Below, one piece after another: positions 1 through 8,958 of a DNA stretch of 64,000 nucleotides. The translations under genes were made by a program, and so were the position numbers. The stretch's first letter is position 1. Each line of letters starts with the position of its first letter. Source of the DNA: Hyphomicrobiales bacterium (GTDB taxonomy: Bacteria > Pseudomonadota > Alphaproteobacteria > Rhizobiales > Rhizobiaceae); assembly GCA_900470195.1 (NCBI GenBank), contig UEIJ01000027.1, forward strand, positions 19,725-83,724, in the 5' to 3' direction. The notes beneath the pieces were generated by a model. The model saw only the letters and a program-made list of their open reading frames with translations, had not been told where the DNA came from and searched no databases.

Positions 1-6
1 GGCCAT
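1..6 (-). CDS. Start of a further leftward gene, possibly PTS IIB (partial)
   Basis: Only the start codon and one alanine codon are inside the window: ATG reads leftward from position 6, with a strong GGAGG ribosome binding site at about positions 12-16. It lies 34 bp after the stop of the IIA gene in the same direction. The galactitol-type PTS needs a IIB protein, and none is present between IIC and IIA, so this gene is the natural place for it. The product identity is inference from context only. Confidence 0.45.
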
Positions 7-40
7 GGGTTCCTCCAGGTTCATTTATTGAGAGCGCGTT

Positions 41-502
41 TCATTGCAAAGCGGATTGGACGTCTTCCAGCGTGCGCGCCGCTTTCAGCCTGTTGAGTGC
101 GTCAGCATCCTGTATGGTCGCCATAATCTGCTGCAGGGTTTCAATCTGTTTGTCCTTGTCATTGATGGCAAGCAGAAAGACTAATCCAACGGGAACAGCT
201 TCTTCAGGGTCTTCCATATTGGCAAATTCAATTGGTGATCTCAGTGTCGCCAAAGCAATTCCGGCCTTGAGGACATGCTCGGGGTCGGTGTGAGGCACGG
301 CAACGTTCTCGTCGCGCTCAAGCGGCAGTCCGGTCGGCATCGACAGTTCACGGCTGACAACGGCGTCGGCATAGCTCGCCTTTACATAGCCGAGCTTTTC
401 CAGTTTGCCCGCGAGTATGCGGATAATTTCTTCATTGGTTTTTGCTTCGCTCTGAAGCTCGATTGCTTGCGGGTCGAGAAACTCAATCAGGCCGGCTGGC
501 AT
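41..502 (-). CDS. PTS EIIA component, fructose/galactitol (GatA) type
   Basis: Cytoplasmic phosphocarrier of 153 residues that would pass phosphate from HPr to a IIB protein. The PTS EIIA type-2 fold is recognisable, with the phospho-histidine at about H71 in the sequence AVPHTDPEHV and a preceding T-G-L-P-L segment. I start it at the ATG at 502, which has GGAGAG just upstream, rather than at a TTG at 523 that falls inside a hairpin. It lies 78 bp downstream of the IIC gene in the same direction and is probably co-transcribed with it. The substrate follows the IIC: galactitol-like, or another polyol. Confidence 0.85.
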   Translation of the reverse strand: MPAGLIEFLDPQAIELQSEAKTNEEIIRILAGKLEKLGYVKASYADAVVSRELSMPTGLPLERDENVAVPHTDPEHVLKAGIALATLRSPIEFANMEDPEEAVPVGLVFLLAINDKDKQIETLQQIMATIQDADALNRLKAARTLEDVQSALQ

Positions 503-521
503 TGCACTCTCCGTTTTAAAC

Positions 522-553
522 AAGATCGCACGTCGAGACCGACGTGCGATCTT
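522..553 (-). other. Intercistronic hairpin between IIC and IIA
   Basis: A perfect 14-bp inverted repeat (arms 522-535 and 540-553, loop AGAC) lies between the IIC stop and the IIA start. No T-tract follows on the minus strand, so it is not a standard intrinsic terminator. Such hairpins between cistrons often set relative transcript stability; that role here is inference. Confidence 0.7.
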
Positions 554-580
554 TACCTCTTGCGCCGATCATTGCCGCCG

Positions 581-1990
581 TCAGGCAGCAATTTCGTCGA
601 CTAGTTCGTCCTCGGCGCCTGCCGCGCGTTCCCATGCCAGCGTGTTGCGACGATAGAGCATGAAAAGTGCTGCAATAACAATGGCGATCACAGCGATACC
701 AATAGCACCGAGCCACTGGATGGCCGAGATGATGACATATGGCACCCACAGGAAACCATCGACTACAGACGTAATCTGCAGGGCGTTTTCAGGCAGCTTG
801 AAGCCCGACGAAACGGCAGCGCTCGTGAACAAAGGCGCAAGCGCATTGGCCACATAGAAGCCGATGGCCAGCGTAATCGTTCCGACGACGACCATGCGGA
901 AAACGTTTCCTTTCAGAAGCGGCGCAGTCATAGCGACAATGAACGGAATGACGGCAAGATCGGCGAACAGGATCACGCGGTTGCCCGGCAGGATGACCGA
1001 CAGGATGATCGCAATCGGCACGAGAATGAGCGAGGATGAAATCGCCGCCGGATGTCCGATGAGAATTGCCGAGTCCAGGCCGACCAGAAGTTCACGGTCG
1101 CCAGTGCGCTTGCGCACGAACTCCTGCGCGGCATCCGATACCGGCAGCAGGCCTTCCATGAGGATTTTGACCATGCGGGGCAGCAGCAGCATAACGGCTG
1201 CAAGCGTCATGCCCGTGCCGAGAACCTTGGCGAGAATGGTTCCGAAATCGCCCGCATTGTAAAATGCTATGAGGCCGAGCACCAAGCCGATGATCAGGCC
1301 AAGCACGACCGGTTCGCCGAACACGCCGAAGCGGCGTTCGATGGTTTCGGTGCTGATGTTGATTTTGTTGATGCCGGGAATGCGATCCATGATCCAATTG
1401 AGGATGATCGCAATCGGCAGAATCTGCGCGGAAGCCAGATGCGGCACGGAGACGCCCGGTACGCCATAGAATTGCTGGACTGCGCGCGCGGACCAGTCTG
1501 CGAACAACAGCGATAGAGCGGCAACGAGCGCTGCAATGATGATGCCATAGGCAAGGTTGTCGGTTGCAGCGACAACCAGCGAGCCGACAAAGGCAAAGTG
1601 CCAGAAGTTCCACACGTCCACATTCAGCGTGCGCGTCCAGCGCAGCAGCAGAAGCACGATGTTGACGAGAATGCCAACCGGAATGACCCACAGGCCCACA
1701 GATGAGCCAAAGGCGATTGCCGCAGCGGATGGCCAGCCGACATCGACAATATCGCGCTTGATGCCGGTATTGGTGACGATAGCCTGTGCCACTTCACCGA
1801 TGGAGGTGAACATGAGGCCCAGAACCAGATTGATGCCGATGAAAGCCACACCGATGGTTACGGCAGCGCGGAAGGCTTTGCCCACTTTCGCGCCGAGGAT
1901 GACGGCAATGATGAAAATGACGATGGGCAGCAGAATCGTTGCCCCAAGTGTGTCGATTGCCGATTTCAACCCGCTCAGAAATGCGTCCAT
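581..1990 (-). CDS. PTS EIIC membrane permease, galactitol (GatC) family
   Basis: A 469-residue polytopic inner-membrane protein, hydrophobic along its whole length with about ten or more membrane segments, matching the GatC/SgcC type IIC permease family in length and character. It would carry a polyol across the membrane with phosphorylation by IIB. ATG at 1990 has a GGGGGAGGAG ribosome site 7-12 bases upstream. It heads a leftward operon IIC-IIA-(IIB beyond the edge) and diverges from the DRL/acetoin-dehydrogenase-like operon, sharing a promoter region with it. Family assignment is confident. The substrate is not: galactitol is only the family prototype, and the neighbours suggest a different, possibly branched, polyol. 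Confidence 0.85.
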   Translation of the reverse strand: MDAFLSGLKSAIDTLGATILLPIVIFIIAVILGAKVGKAFRAAVTIGVAFIGINLVLGLMFTSIGEVAQAIVTNTGIKRDIVDVGWPSAAAIAFGSSVGLWVIPVGILVNIVLLLLRWTRTLNVDVWNFWHFAFVGSLVVAATDNLAYGIIIAALVAALSLLFADWSARAVQQFYGVPGVSVPHLASAQILPIAIILNWIMDRIPGINKINISTETIERRFGVFGEPVVLGLIIGLVLGLIAFYNAGDFGTILAKVLGTGMTLAAVMLLLPRMVKILMEGLLPVSDAAQEFVRKRTGDRELLVGLDSAILIGHPAAISSSLILVPIAIILSVILPGNRVILFADLAVIPFIVAMTAPLLKGNVFRMVVVGTITLAIGFYVANALAPLFTSAAVSSGFKLPENALQITSVVDGFLWVPYVIISAIQWLGAIGIAVIAIVIAALFMLYRRNTLAWERAAGAEDELVDEIAA

Positions 1991-2269
1991 TTATTTCTCC
2001 TCCCCCCGGAGCACTTTCCCAAAGTGCGCCGAGCCAACAGAACGCTGTTATTAGCTCGCACGTATCGACGTTTCAAAATGTGAACGAGGCGAAACGGCAG
2101 AACATTTGTATTCTATATCAAACCAAAGTTGAATAACAATATGGCATCTGAGTGCGAAGGGACGCCGTAGGAATGAACACTAGTGTTGACTTAGAAACAA
2201 ATGTTCATTAATCGATAAGGTATTAGAGGAGCCTGCGAGAGTTATTGCAGGGACGATCAGGAGGAAGCG
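1991..2269. promoter_or_regulatory. Divergent promoter region with candidate SorC-type operators
   Basis: This 279-bp AT-richer gap separates the PTS IIC gene from the DRL operon. It holds a 9-bp motif AACATTTGT at 2101-2109 and its exact reverse complement ACAAATGTT at 2197-2205, an AT-rich stretch between them, and a perfect 12-bp palindrome AACACTAGTGTT at 2176-2187. A 7-bp hairpin GCACTTT-CCC-AAAGTGC (2011-2027) lies in the IIC leader. Paired half-sites of this TGAACA/TGTTCA flavour suit a SorC/DeoR regulator such as the one at 7007-8041; binding itself is inferred. Confidence 0.55.
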
Positions 2270-3589
2270 ATGGCAACCAATGTGGCGTTGACAGGTTTAG
2301 CGCGCGATATGCAGGCACGCGCGGATAGTGGCCGACCGATCCGCATTGGTCTGATCGGTTCGGGCGAGATGGGTACCGATATCGTCACACGTGTTGCGCA
2401 TATGCCAGGTATCGAAGTTGGCGCCATCTCTGAACTGCGCATTCCCAATGCCTTGAAAGCCGTCGATATTGCTTTCCAGGAAGAAGGACATGGCCGCGAG
2501 GTTTCGACTGCTTCCGCTCTGACAGGCGCCATGGAAGCGCACAAGATTGCCGTAACCGACAACGCCGACCTCATCCTTGAAAACGACCTTATCGACGTCG
2601 TGATCGATGCAACCGGGGTTCCCGCTGTCGGCGCTGAAATCGGCCTGCGCGCCATGGAGCATGGCAAGCATCTTGTCATGATGAATGTCGAAGCGGATGT
2701 GACAATCGGCGCTTACCTGAAAGCGGAAGCCGAACGTCTCGGCGTCACCTATTCCCTGGGAGCTGGTGATGAGCCGTCATCATGTATGGAGTTGATCGAA
2801 TTCGTGACCGCGATGGGCCATCCGATTGTGGCGGCGGGAAAGGGCAAGAACAATCCGCTCAACATCGATGCTATTCCCGATGAATATATGGAAGAAGCCA
2901 CGCGCCGTAACATGAATGTGCGCATGTTGGTGGAGTTCGTCGATGGTTCGAAAACCATGGTCGAAATGGCCGCCATTGCCAACGCCACGGGGCTTGTCCC
3001 GGATAAGGCTGGCATGCATGGCCCTGCTGCAACGCTTGATCAGCTCAACAAGACGCTGATCCCCGAAAAGGACGGCGGCGTGCTGTCGAGGGTCGGTGTG
3101 GTCGATTACTCGATCGGCAAGGGCGTCGCTCCGGGCGTATTCGTTGTCGCCGACATGTCGCATCCGCGTATTTCCGAACGTATGGAAGATTTGAAGATGG
3201 GCAAAGGCCCATATTTCACATTCCATCGTCCATATCACCTGACTTCCCTCGAAGTGCCGCTCACCTGTGCCCGGGTGGTACTCTACGGCAAGCCGGACAT
3301 GGTTCCGCTTTCAAAGCCGGTCGCAGAGGTGGCTGCGGTTGCAAAGAAGGACATGCAGCCTGGAGAAAAGCTCGATGCGATTGGTGAATATTGCTACCGC
3401 GCGTGGATCATGACCTCAGGCGAAGCGCGTAGCGCCCATGCGATCCCCTGCGGGCTTCTGCAAGGTGGCAGCGTGACCAAGCCGATCAAAAAGGGCGAGC
3501 TCATCACTTACGATAATGCGGCTGTGGCTCCCGGTTCCAAGATTGCCGAACTGCGTGCACGTCAGGATAAGCTCGTCTACGGAGCGTGA
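2270..3589 (+). CDS. DRL-family (DXR-like) NAD(P)-dependent oxidoreductase with SAF domain
   Basis: A 439-residue cytoplasmic oxidoreductase. The N-terminus has a Rossmann nucleotide-binding loop (GLIGSGEMGTDIV, residues about 26-38), the middle resembles homoserine dehydrogenase, and the C-terminal third carries a SAF-like segment (AKKDMQPGEKLDAIGEY). I recognise it as a relative of Brucella DRL, the enzyme that replaces DXR by converting 1-deoxyxylulose 5-phosphate to methylerythritol 4-phosphate (MEP). ATG follows an AGGAGG site. It is the first gene of an operon with E1 alpha, E1 beta and a lipoyl-hydrolase E2, divergent from a polyol PTS, which points to a catabolic rather than isoprenoid role. 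Alternatives: it is the cell's housekeeping DRL, or it acts on another tetrulose or pentulose phosphate. Family 0.85; reaction uncertain. Confidence 0.8.
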   Translation: MATNVALTGLARDMQARADSGRPIRIGLIGSGEMGTDIVTRVAHMPGIEVGAISELRIPNALKAVDIAFQEEGHGREVSTASALTGAMEAHKIAVTDNADLILENDLIDVVIDATGVPAVGAEIGLRAMEHGKHLVMMNVEADVTIGAYLKAEAERLGVTYSLGAGDEPSSCMELIEFVTAMGHPIVAAGKGKNNPLNIDAIPDEYMEEATRRNMNVRMLVEFVDGSKTMVEMAAIANATGLVPDKAGMHGPAATLDQLNKTLIPEKDGGVLSRVGVVDYSIGKGVAPGVFVVADMSHPRISERMEDLKMGKGPYFTFHRPYHLTSLEVPLTCARVVLYGKPDMVPLSKPVAEVAAVAKKDMQPGEKLDAIGEYCYRAWIMTSGEARSAHAIPCGLLQGGSVTKPIKKGELITYDNAAVAPGSKIAELRARQDKLVYGA

Positions 3590-3600
3590 GGACAAACATC

Positions 3601-4638
3601 ATGGTTCAAGCCAAAAAAGTCGAACCGCAGGATACGGGTGACCGCCACAACTTGCCTTATGCCTTCCGCACCTATTCGCCGGAACAATTGAAAGAAGCGC
3701 TGCACAAGATGTATCTCATCCGCCGCTTTGAGGAAGGTGCGGAGGAAAGCTACACGCGCGGCCTCATTCATGGGACGATGCATCTTTCCATCGGGCAGGA
3801 AGCAAGCGCGATGGGATCGTGTCTGCCGCTCAATGACGACGACATGATTACCTCGACCCATCGCGGCCACGGCCACTGCATCGCCAAGGGCGCGGACGTG
3901 AAGCGCATGTTTGCCGAGTTCTTTGGCAAAGAAACCGGCTATTGCAAGGGCCGTGGCGGCTCAATGCATATCGCCGATGTTTCCAAGGGAAACCTTGGCG
4001 CGAACGGTATTGTCGGTGGCGGTATTCCGATTGCGGTCGGCGCTGCGCTTTCTGCCAAGAAGCAAAAGAACGGCAAGGTTGTCGTGTCGTTCTTCGGGGA
4101 CGGCGCGAACAATGAGGGTGCTTTCCACGAAGCTCTCAATATGGCCTCCGTCTGGAAGCTTCCGGTTGTTTTCGTCTGTGAAAACAACGGTTACGGCATG
4201 TCCACCTCCACCAAGCGCTCGACAGCGGTTGCCAATGTTGCCGACCGTGCATCGGCCTATAACATGCCGGGCGTAATCGTGGATGGCAATAATCTGTCGG
4301 AAGTGGCTGAGGCCGTCAGCGAGGCCACTGAACGCGCGCGGCGCGGCGAGGGACCTACGCTGGTTGAAAACAAGACTTACCGTATCCGTGGCCATTCCAA
4401 GAGCGACCGCAACCGCTATCGCACCAAGGAAGAGATCGAGCATTGGCAGAATGATCGCGATCCAATCGCGCATTTTGAGGCCGATCTGAAAGCTTATGGT
4501 TTCATCAGCGATGCCGAGATCGAGGCGATACGCGCAGAAGTGGAGAAGGAAATCGCCGAAGCGATCGAATTCGCCAAGAACAGCCCCGCGCCCGATCTGA
4601 CCAACCTGACCCGCGACGTTTACACGGACGATATTTGA
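3601..4638 (+). CDS. acoA: Thiamine-diphosphate dehydrogenase E1 alpha subunit (acetoin/pyruvate dehydrogenase type)
   Basis: A 345-residue E1 alpha subunit of the 2-oxoacid/acetoin dehydrogenase family. The thiamine-diphosphate motif starts at GDG (about residue 166) and ends at ENNGYGMST about 30 residues later. The phosphorylation-loop-like region [10 protein letters not shown] is also present. I choose ATG at 3601 with GAGG 9 bases upstream over a GTG at 3586 that overlaps the upstream stop. It is followed directly by E1 beta (3-bp gap) and by an AcoC-like E2, an arrangement typical of acetoin dehydrogenase, which cleaves an acyloin between C2 and C3. Pyruvate dehydrogenase is the alternative, but the hydrolase-type E2 argues for acyloin cleavage. 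The true acyloin may be 1-deoxyxylulose 5-phosphate rather than acetoin. Confidence 0.85.
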   Translation: MVQAKKVEPQDTGDRHNLPYAFRTYSPEQLKEALHKMYLIRRFEEGAEESYTRGLIHGTMHLSIGQEASAMGSCLPLNDDDMITSTHRGHGHCIAKGADVKRMFAEFFGKETGYCKGRGGSMHIADVSKGNLGANGIVGGGIPIAVGAALSAKKQKNGKVVVSFFGDGANNEGAFHEALNMASVWKLPVVFVCENNGYGMSTSTKRSTAVANVADRASAYNMPGVIVDGNNLSEVAEAVSEATERARRGEGPTLVENKTYRIRGHSKSDRNRYRTKEEIEHWQNDRDPIAHFEADLKAYGFISDAEIEAIRAEVEKEIAEAIEFAKNSPAPDLTNLTRDVYTDDI

Positions 4639-4640
4639 AC

Positions 4641-5639
4641 ATGGACACGACAATCCGTGAGTTGAGCTATTCGCAAGCCATTCAGGAAGCCATGGCGGTT
4701 GCCATGGAGCGCGACGAGCGCGTGTTCCTGATGGGCGAGGATATTGGCGTCTACGGCGGCGCATTTCAGGTGACCGGAGATCTTGTCCACCGCTTCGGTG
4801 AAGACCGTGTCATGGATACGCCCATTTCGGAACTGGGTGGCGCCGGCGTTGCTGTCGGTGCGGCGCTGACCGGCATGCGCCCGATCTTCGAGTTCCAGTT
4901 TTCCGACTTTGCAGCGCTTGGTATGGAGCAGATCGTCAATCAGGCAGCAAAAATCCGCTATATGCTAGGCGGCGCTGTTTCCGTGCCGCTCGTCATGCGT
5001 TTTCCGGCGGGCTCCGGGACGGGGGCAGCGGCGCAGCATAGCCAGAGCCTTGAGGCATGGCTCGGTCATGTGCCGGGGCTGAAGGTCTTGCAACCTTCAA
5101 CGCCGCATGATGCCAAAGGCATGTTGCTTGCGGCCGTCGAAGATCCGGACCCCGTCATGATCTTTGAGCACAAGCTGCTCTATAAAATGAAAGGCCCGGT
5201 GCCTGAAGGCTTTTACACTGTCCCTATCGGCAAGGCGGAAGTGGTCCGTGAAGGCCGTGACCTGACCATTGTTGCAACGGCGATCATGGTGCACAAGGCA
5301 CTCGATGCTGCTGCCGAACTGGCAAAGGGTGGTATCGATGTCGAAGTGATCGACCTGCGCACTGTACGTCCGATCGATCGCGAAACCATCATCAAAAGCG
5401 TCAAGAAGACGTCCAGACTGCTCTGCGTCTATGAAGCTGTGAAAACCCTTGGTATCGGCGCTGAAATCTCTGCAATAGTGGCGGAAAGTGACGCTTTTGA
5501 TTATCTTGATGCGCCAATCGTGCGTCTTGGCGGTGCCGAAACTCCAATTCCATACAATCCCGATCTCGAACGCGCGACTGTTCCACAGGTGCCCGACATT
5601 CTGAAAAGCGCTCGCGATCTGGTTAAGGGAGTGCGCTGA
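4641..5639 (+). CDS. acoB: Thiamine-diphosphate dehydrogenase E1 beta subunit (acetoin/pyruvate dehydrogenase type)
   Basis: A 332-residue E1 beta subunit, partner of the preceding alpha subunit in an alpha2-beta2 decarboxylase/lyase. The N-terminal EDIG(V)YGG segment, the central [19 protein letters not shown] region and the C-terminal transketolase-C domain with [12 protein letters not shown] are characteristic. ATG at 4641 lies 2 bases after the E1 alpha stop, and the E2 start follows its own stop by 2 bases, so the three are translationally linked. It would help form the enzyme-bound hydroxyethyl or acetyl group passed to the lipoyl domain of the next gene product. Confidence 0.88.
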   Translation: MDTTIRELSYSQAIQEAMAVAMERDERVFLMGEDIGVYGGAFQVTGDLVHRFGEDRVMDTPISELGGAGVAVGAALTGMRPIFEFQFSDFAALGMEQIVNQAAKIRYMLGGAVSVPLVMRFPAGSGTGAAAQHSQSLEAWLGHVPGLKVLQPSTPHDAKGMLLAAVEDPDPVMIFEHKLLYKMKGPVPEGFYTVPIGKAEVVREGRDLTIVATAIMVHKALDAAAELAKGGIDVEVIDLRTVRPIDRETIIKSVKKTSRLLCVYEAVKTLGIGAEISAIVAESDAFDYLDAPIVRLGGAETPIPYNPDLERATVPQVPDILKSARDLVKGVR

Positions 5640-5641
5640 CC

Positions 5642-6958
5642 ATGGCTGTGGAAGTCATTCTCCCCAAGGTCGATATGGATATGGAGACGGGGCAGATTTC
5701 GCGATGGTATGCCAAGGATGGCGATACCGTCACGAAAGGTCAGCTTCTCTTTGAAATCGAGACTGACAAGGCTGCGATGGAAGTCGAAGCGCCTGCATCG
5801 GGCATCATCGCAGATATCAGCGCTGCTGAGGGAACGGTAGTGCCTGTCGGTCAGGCCGTCGCCTGGATTTATGACGAAGGCGAAGAACGCAACGGGAAGT
5901 CCGCAGCGGTTGCCGAAGAGCCGATTGTTGCGCCAGTCGAAACGGTCGCTGAACCGGTCGCTCAAAAACGGGTTGCCTCCCAATCCGATGAAACGGGCTC
6001 AAACAACGATGTGCGGGCGACGCCGCTCGCTCGCAGGCTTGCGCGTGAAGCCGGCATCGATCTGGCTGCGGTTCAAGGCTCGGGTCCGAAGGGCCGCGTA
6101 CAGAAGAAGGATGTCGAAGGCGATGTCGGCATTTTGAAGCCTGCGGTACGGGCCAGGTCGTTTGCAAGCAAGAATGCGGAACCAACCGCGCTCGGCCAGC
6201 TCAATGCAGTCTGGCTGCGTGAGGGTGAAGCAGGGCGCTTGCCGATTGTTCTGCTCCACGGTTTTGCAGCCGATCTCAATTCGTGGCGGGGATTGTTTGC
6301 CGGTGCATCGCTCGGCCATCCTATCCTGGCGCTTGATCTTCCGGGACACGGTAATTCACCGCGCACCGTTCCTGAAAGTATCGATGACATTGCCGCCGCA
6401 GTGGAAGCGACACTAGGGTCCCTGAGCGTGAGTTCGTGCCTTCTGGTTGGGCATTCGCTTGGCGGTGCGGTGGCGACCCTCATCGCGGCGCGGGGGCTCA
6501 TCGATGTGCGCTCCTTGCTGCTGATTTCATCGGGCGGCTTGGGCCCCCAGATCAACGCTGCCTTTATCAAGGGGCTTGTCGGCGCGAAAAGCGAAGCCAG
6601 CATCGTTCCCTGGCTGAAGCTGCTCGTCGCCGACGAGACCCGTCTGACCAAGCCGTTCATCAATGCAACGGTTGCGCAGGCTGCCGATACGGAACTGCGC
6701 AATACGCAGGAAGCGATTGGCGCCCGGTTCTTCGCAGATGGCACGCAAACCTTTGAGATTCGCTCAAGCATTGCAGCTCTTGCGATGCCGGTGCGGCTCG
6801 TCTTCGGAGCGGAAGACCGGGTTATCCCCGTTGCTCACGCGCATGGTCTGCCGGGCAAAGTTGGCGTCCACATCTTCGCAGGTTGCGGACATATGCCACA
6901 AATCGAGGAGCGGGCTGCGGTGCTGCAAATCCTTAAAGAGTGCGCAGCCGCTGCCTAA
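5642..6958 (+). CDS. acoC: AcoC-like E2: lipoyl domain + subunit-binding domain + alpha/beta hydrolase
   Basis: A 438-residue modular protein. Residues 1-80 are a lipoyl domain with the lipoylated lysine at K43 (IETDKAAME). Residues about 124-158 are a peripheral-subunit-binding domain (ATPLARRLAREAGID). Residues about 200-438 are an alpha/beta-hydrolase with VLLHGF, nucleophile S272 in GHSLGG and a likely catalytic H417 in CGHMPQ. The usual chloramphenicol-acetyltransferase-like E2 core is absent, the hallmark of acetoin-dehydrogenase AcoC proteins. It would take the acetyl group from E1 and release it, presumably to CoA. No E3 (lipoamide dehydrogenase) gene is in the window, so E3 must come from elsewhere. 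Last gene of the DRL operon; a hairpin terminator follows. Confidence 0.88.
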   Translation: MAVEVILPKVDMDMETGQISRWYAKDGDTVTKGQLLFEIETDKAAMEVEAPASGIIADISAAEGTVVPVGQAVAWIYDEGEERNGKSAAVAEEPIVAPVETVAEPVAQKRVASQSDETGSNNDVRATPLARRLAREAGIDLAAVQGSGPKGRVQKKDVEGDVGILKPAVRARSFASKNAEPTALGQLNAVWLREGEAGRLPIVLLHGFAADLNSWRGLFAGASLGHPILALDLPGHGNSPRTVPESIDDIAAAVEATLGSLSVSSCLLVGHSLGGAVATLIAARGLIDVRSLLLISSGGLGPQINAAFIKGLVGAKSEASIVPWLKLLVADETRLTKPFINATVAQAADTELRNTQEAIGARFFADGTQTFEIRSSIAALAMPVRLVFGAEDRVIPVAHAHGLPGKVGVHIFAGCGHMPQIEERAAVLQILKECAAAA

Positions 6959-6973
6959 CCAAGATAATCAAGA

Positions 6974-7003
6974 ACAGCACATCGCTTTGCAGCGATGTGC
7001 TGT
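6974..7003. terminator. Bidirectional hairpin terminator between acoC-like gene and SorC regulator
   Basis: A perfect 13-bp stem, ACAGCACATCGCT (6974-6986), loop TTGC, then its complement (6991-7003), sits 16 bp after the E2 stop and 4 bp before the convergent SorC stop. It is followed by TCTCTCATT on the plus strand. It probably ends both transcripts. Confidence 0.75.
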
Positions 7004-7006
7004 CTC

Positions 7007-8041
7007 TCATTCCGCTTGCACCTTTTCACCGAGCATCTGTGCGGCACTTTCTTCATCGGTAATGAGAACGGTCGGCTTCAGAAGCTTTATTGCCCCAAGC
7101 AGAGCTGCAATCTTCTCATTTCCGCCTGATGTGAGGATACGCTGCGGCGTCTTTTGAAGGCTCTCAATCTTCGCCGACATGACACGATCATGGACCGGAT
7201 CATCGACGATCTTGCCGTCCTTGTCATAGAAGTGGAACAATACGTCGCCGACGGCACCGTTTTCGATGAGCGACAGTTTCTGCGCCTCATCAATCAGGCC
7301 AACACGATAAGATGTGCTGCTGGCGGTTTGAATATCGCCGACGCTGAGCAGAACCATGTCGAGTTCTTCGGCCATGTCGAGCACGGTGTTCAGGCCGCAG
7401 CGCTCAATGAGGGCAATGCGGGTTTCCTTGCTGTCGACGAGAGCCGGGGCGGGAATCAGATAGCCTTCGCCTTGAAAAATCTGCGCGAACTGCCAGGCAA
7501 ATTCCGGCGGATTGGAACGGCGCGGCTGTACGATGCCGCCGAGCAGGGAAATGACTTTCAGATCGTTGAGCGGACGCGCGCCGATATGTTGCAGGGTGCT
7601 GGAAAGGGTACGTCCCCAGCCGACCCCTATCGTCATGCCGTGCTGCACCTTTTCAGAAAGATAGGCGCCAGTGGCGGCGCTGATCGGCGGGATAGGGTCG
7701 ATGTCAGGCGAAGAGAGGGGAGCGACGATGGCGCGCTCGAGGCCGAAGGTCTTTTCAAGCTCGACCTCAAGAGATGTCAGGCTTGCCAGCTTGCCCTCGA
7801 TAGTAATCTTTACTTCATTGCGAGCACGGGCATCAGCCAGAAGGCGAACGATTGTGACACGTCCTACCCCGAGCGCTTCCGCAATGTCATTCTGGGTCAT
7901 TTGTTCAACATAATACATCCACGCAGCACGTGTCCGCAGCCGGCTTGTACGGTTTTCGGCGGCCACACCTTCCGATCCGATGATGAGGTCTGCCGTTTCC
8001 GGATTCTTCTGGGTCTTCTTGCCGGCCTTTTTCAAAACCAT
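7007..8041 (-). CDS. SorC/DeoR-family sugar-responsive transcriptional regulator
   Basis: A 344-residue regulator. Residues about 38-80 form a helix-turn-helix (YYVEQMTQNDIAEALGVGRV), and the rest is the SorC sugar-phosphate-binding domain, with the family's IGVGWGRTL segment and SGGNEKIAALLGAI near the end. Such proteins repress or activate polyol operons in response to phosphorylated sugars. It converges on the DRL operon and is the nearest candidate to control it and the adjoining PTS genes through the motifs at 2101-2205. The ATG at 8041 has GAGGG immediately in front, so translation may begin a few codons later. Confidence 0.85.
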   Translation of the reverse strand: MVLKKAGKKTQKNPETADLIIGSEGVAAENRTSRLRTRAAWMYYVEQMTQNDIAEALGVGRVTIVRLLADARARNEVKITIEGKLASLTSLEVELEKTFGLERAIVAPLSSPDIDPIPPISAATGAYLSEKVQHGMTIGVGWGRTLSSTLQHIGARPLNDLKVISLLGGIVQPRRSNPPEFAWQFAQIFQGEGYLIPAPALVDSKETRIALIERCGLNTVLDMAEELDMVLLSVGDIQTASSTSYRVGLIDEAQKLSLIENGAVGDVLFHFYDKDGKIVDDPVHDRVMSAKIESLQKTPQRILTSGGNEKIAALLGAIKLLKPTVLITDEESAAQMLGEKVQAE

Positions 8042-8181
8042 CCCTCAAATTAATGGCGTAATACTGCATTATAGAAGCGCTGTTCTTACACCGAAACTAT
8101 TGCTTTTCCGTATGAAGGCAAACCATAATTCATGAGTCCGATCCATCCTGTCACGATGTGCCGCCGTCGAGGAAACTGAAC

Positions 8182-8958
8182 ATGTTACGCACTCTTTCGG
8201 AAGAAATCGCAGTCAATCTGAAGGACCGCCTGCGTGAGGTTCGATACATGATTCGTTGCAATCGCCACGACAGCTTGCCGGGTGCTCCACGACATAGCGA
8301 TATCCCGTCTCCTGAACTGTTGCTGGAACATGCGGCAAGCATGATGGACAGGGCTTTAACGACGGCCGAAACTATTTCCATTTCGCTGATTTCGTCGGAC
8401 CCTAAAGTACATAACAGCGCGCCGCATGTGAAAAGCCTTTCGGTTTATTTTGGCAGCGGCGCGGAAGGTGTGCGCGCTTTCCGCAAGGACATGTATTATC
8501 TCACCAAGGAAGTGCTGCGCCGCCATCAGCTGCAAAATGTGCTTATTCAGGAAGCCGCATTCGTAACGGTCCATGCGAGGATGATGCAAAAACACGGCTC
8601 GTTGCTGAAGAGCGCGTTTTGCGCAGAGGCAGGTGAAACAAAAATTGCGACAACATCAAAAGCCGTGACCGCCCTGTTTCTGGAAATGCTTGGCGAAAGG
8701 CCGGTACGATTTATTTCGATGGATGGTCATTGCGACCCGCAGGCCTTGCGCAAATTTGAAACGACCTGTTTTGCAGCGGTAGGACTTGCCTGCGGTCTGG
8801 CCACTGCAAAGGCGGCAGATCTGACGGGCGTCGATCCTTTGGAAAGTGCAATTCTGGCGCTGGACGTGCGCCACGATCGTCTCATGCAGGCAGCAGAAGA
8901 TCGCGATCAGACGCAGCTCGAAACTTTGTTCCAGACGCTAATTGCTCATCTTCCCTGA
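8182..8958 (+). CDS. Hypothetical protein, 258 residues
   Basis: I do not recognise this protein. It is soluble, mostly helical and without signal peptide or membrane segments. ATG at 8182 has GAGGAAA 5 bases upstream, which decides the start over an upstream GTG at 8158. It diverges from the SorC regulator and converges on the HPr-EI gene, with the last 21 bases of the two genes overlapping. The position between two PTS operons suggests a link with sugar uptake or its control, but nothing in the sequence shows a function. Confidence 0.7.
   Translation: MLRTLSEEIAVNLKDRLREVRYMIRCNRHDSLPGAPRHSDIPSPELLLEHAASMMDRALTTAETISISLISSDPKVHNSAPHVKSLSVYFGSGAEGVRAFRKDMYYLTKEVLRRHQLQNVLIQEAAFVTVHARMMQKHGSLLKSAFCAEAGETKIATTSKAVTALFLEMLGERPVRFISMDGHCDPQALRKFETTCFAAVGLACGLATAKAADLTGVDPLESAILALDVRHDRLMQAAEDRDQTQLETLFQTLIAHLP

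Noticed and set aside
3961..4764. 267-residue minus-strand open frame over E1 alpha/beta
   Set aside because: Antisense shadow rich in Arg and Ala at its start; the plus-strand genes are certain.
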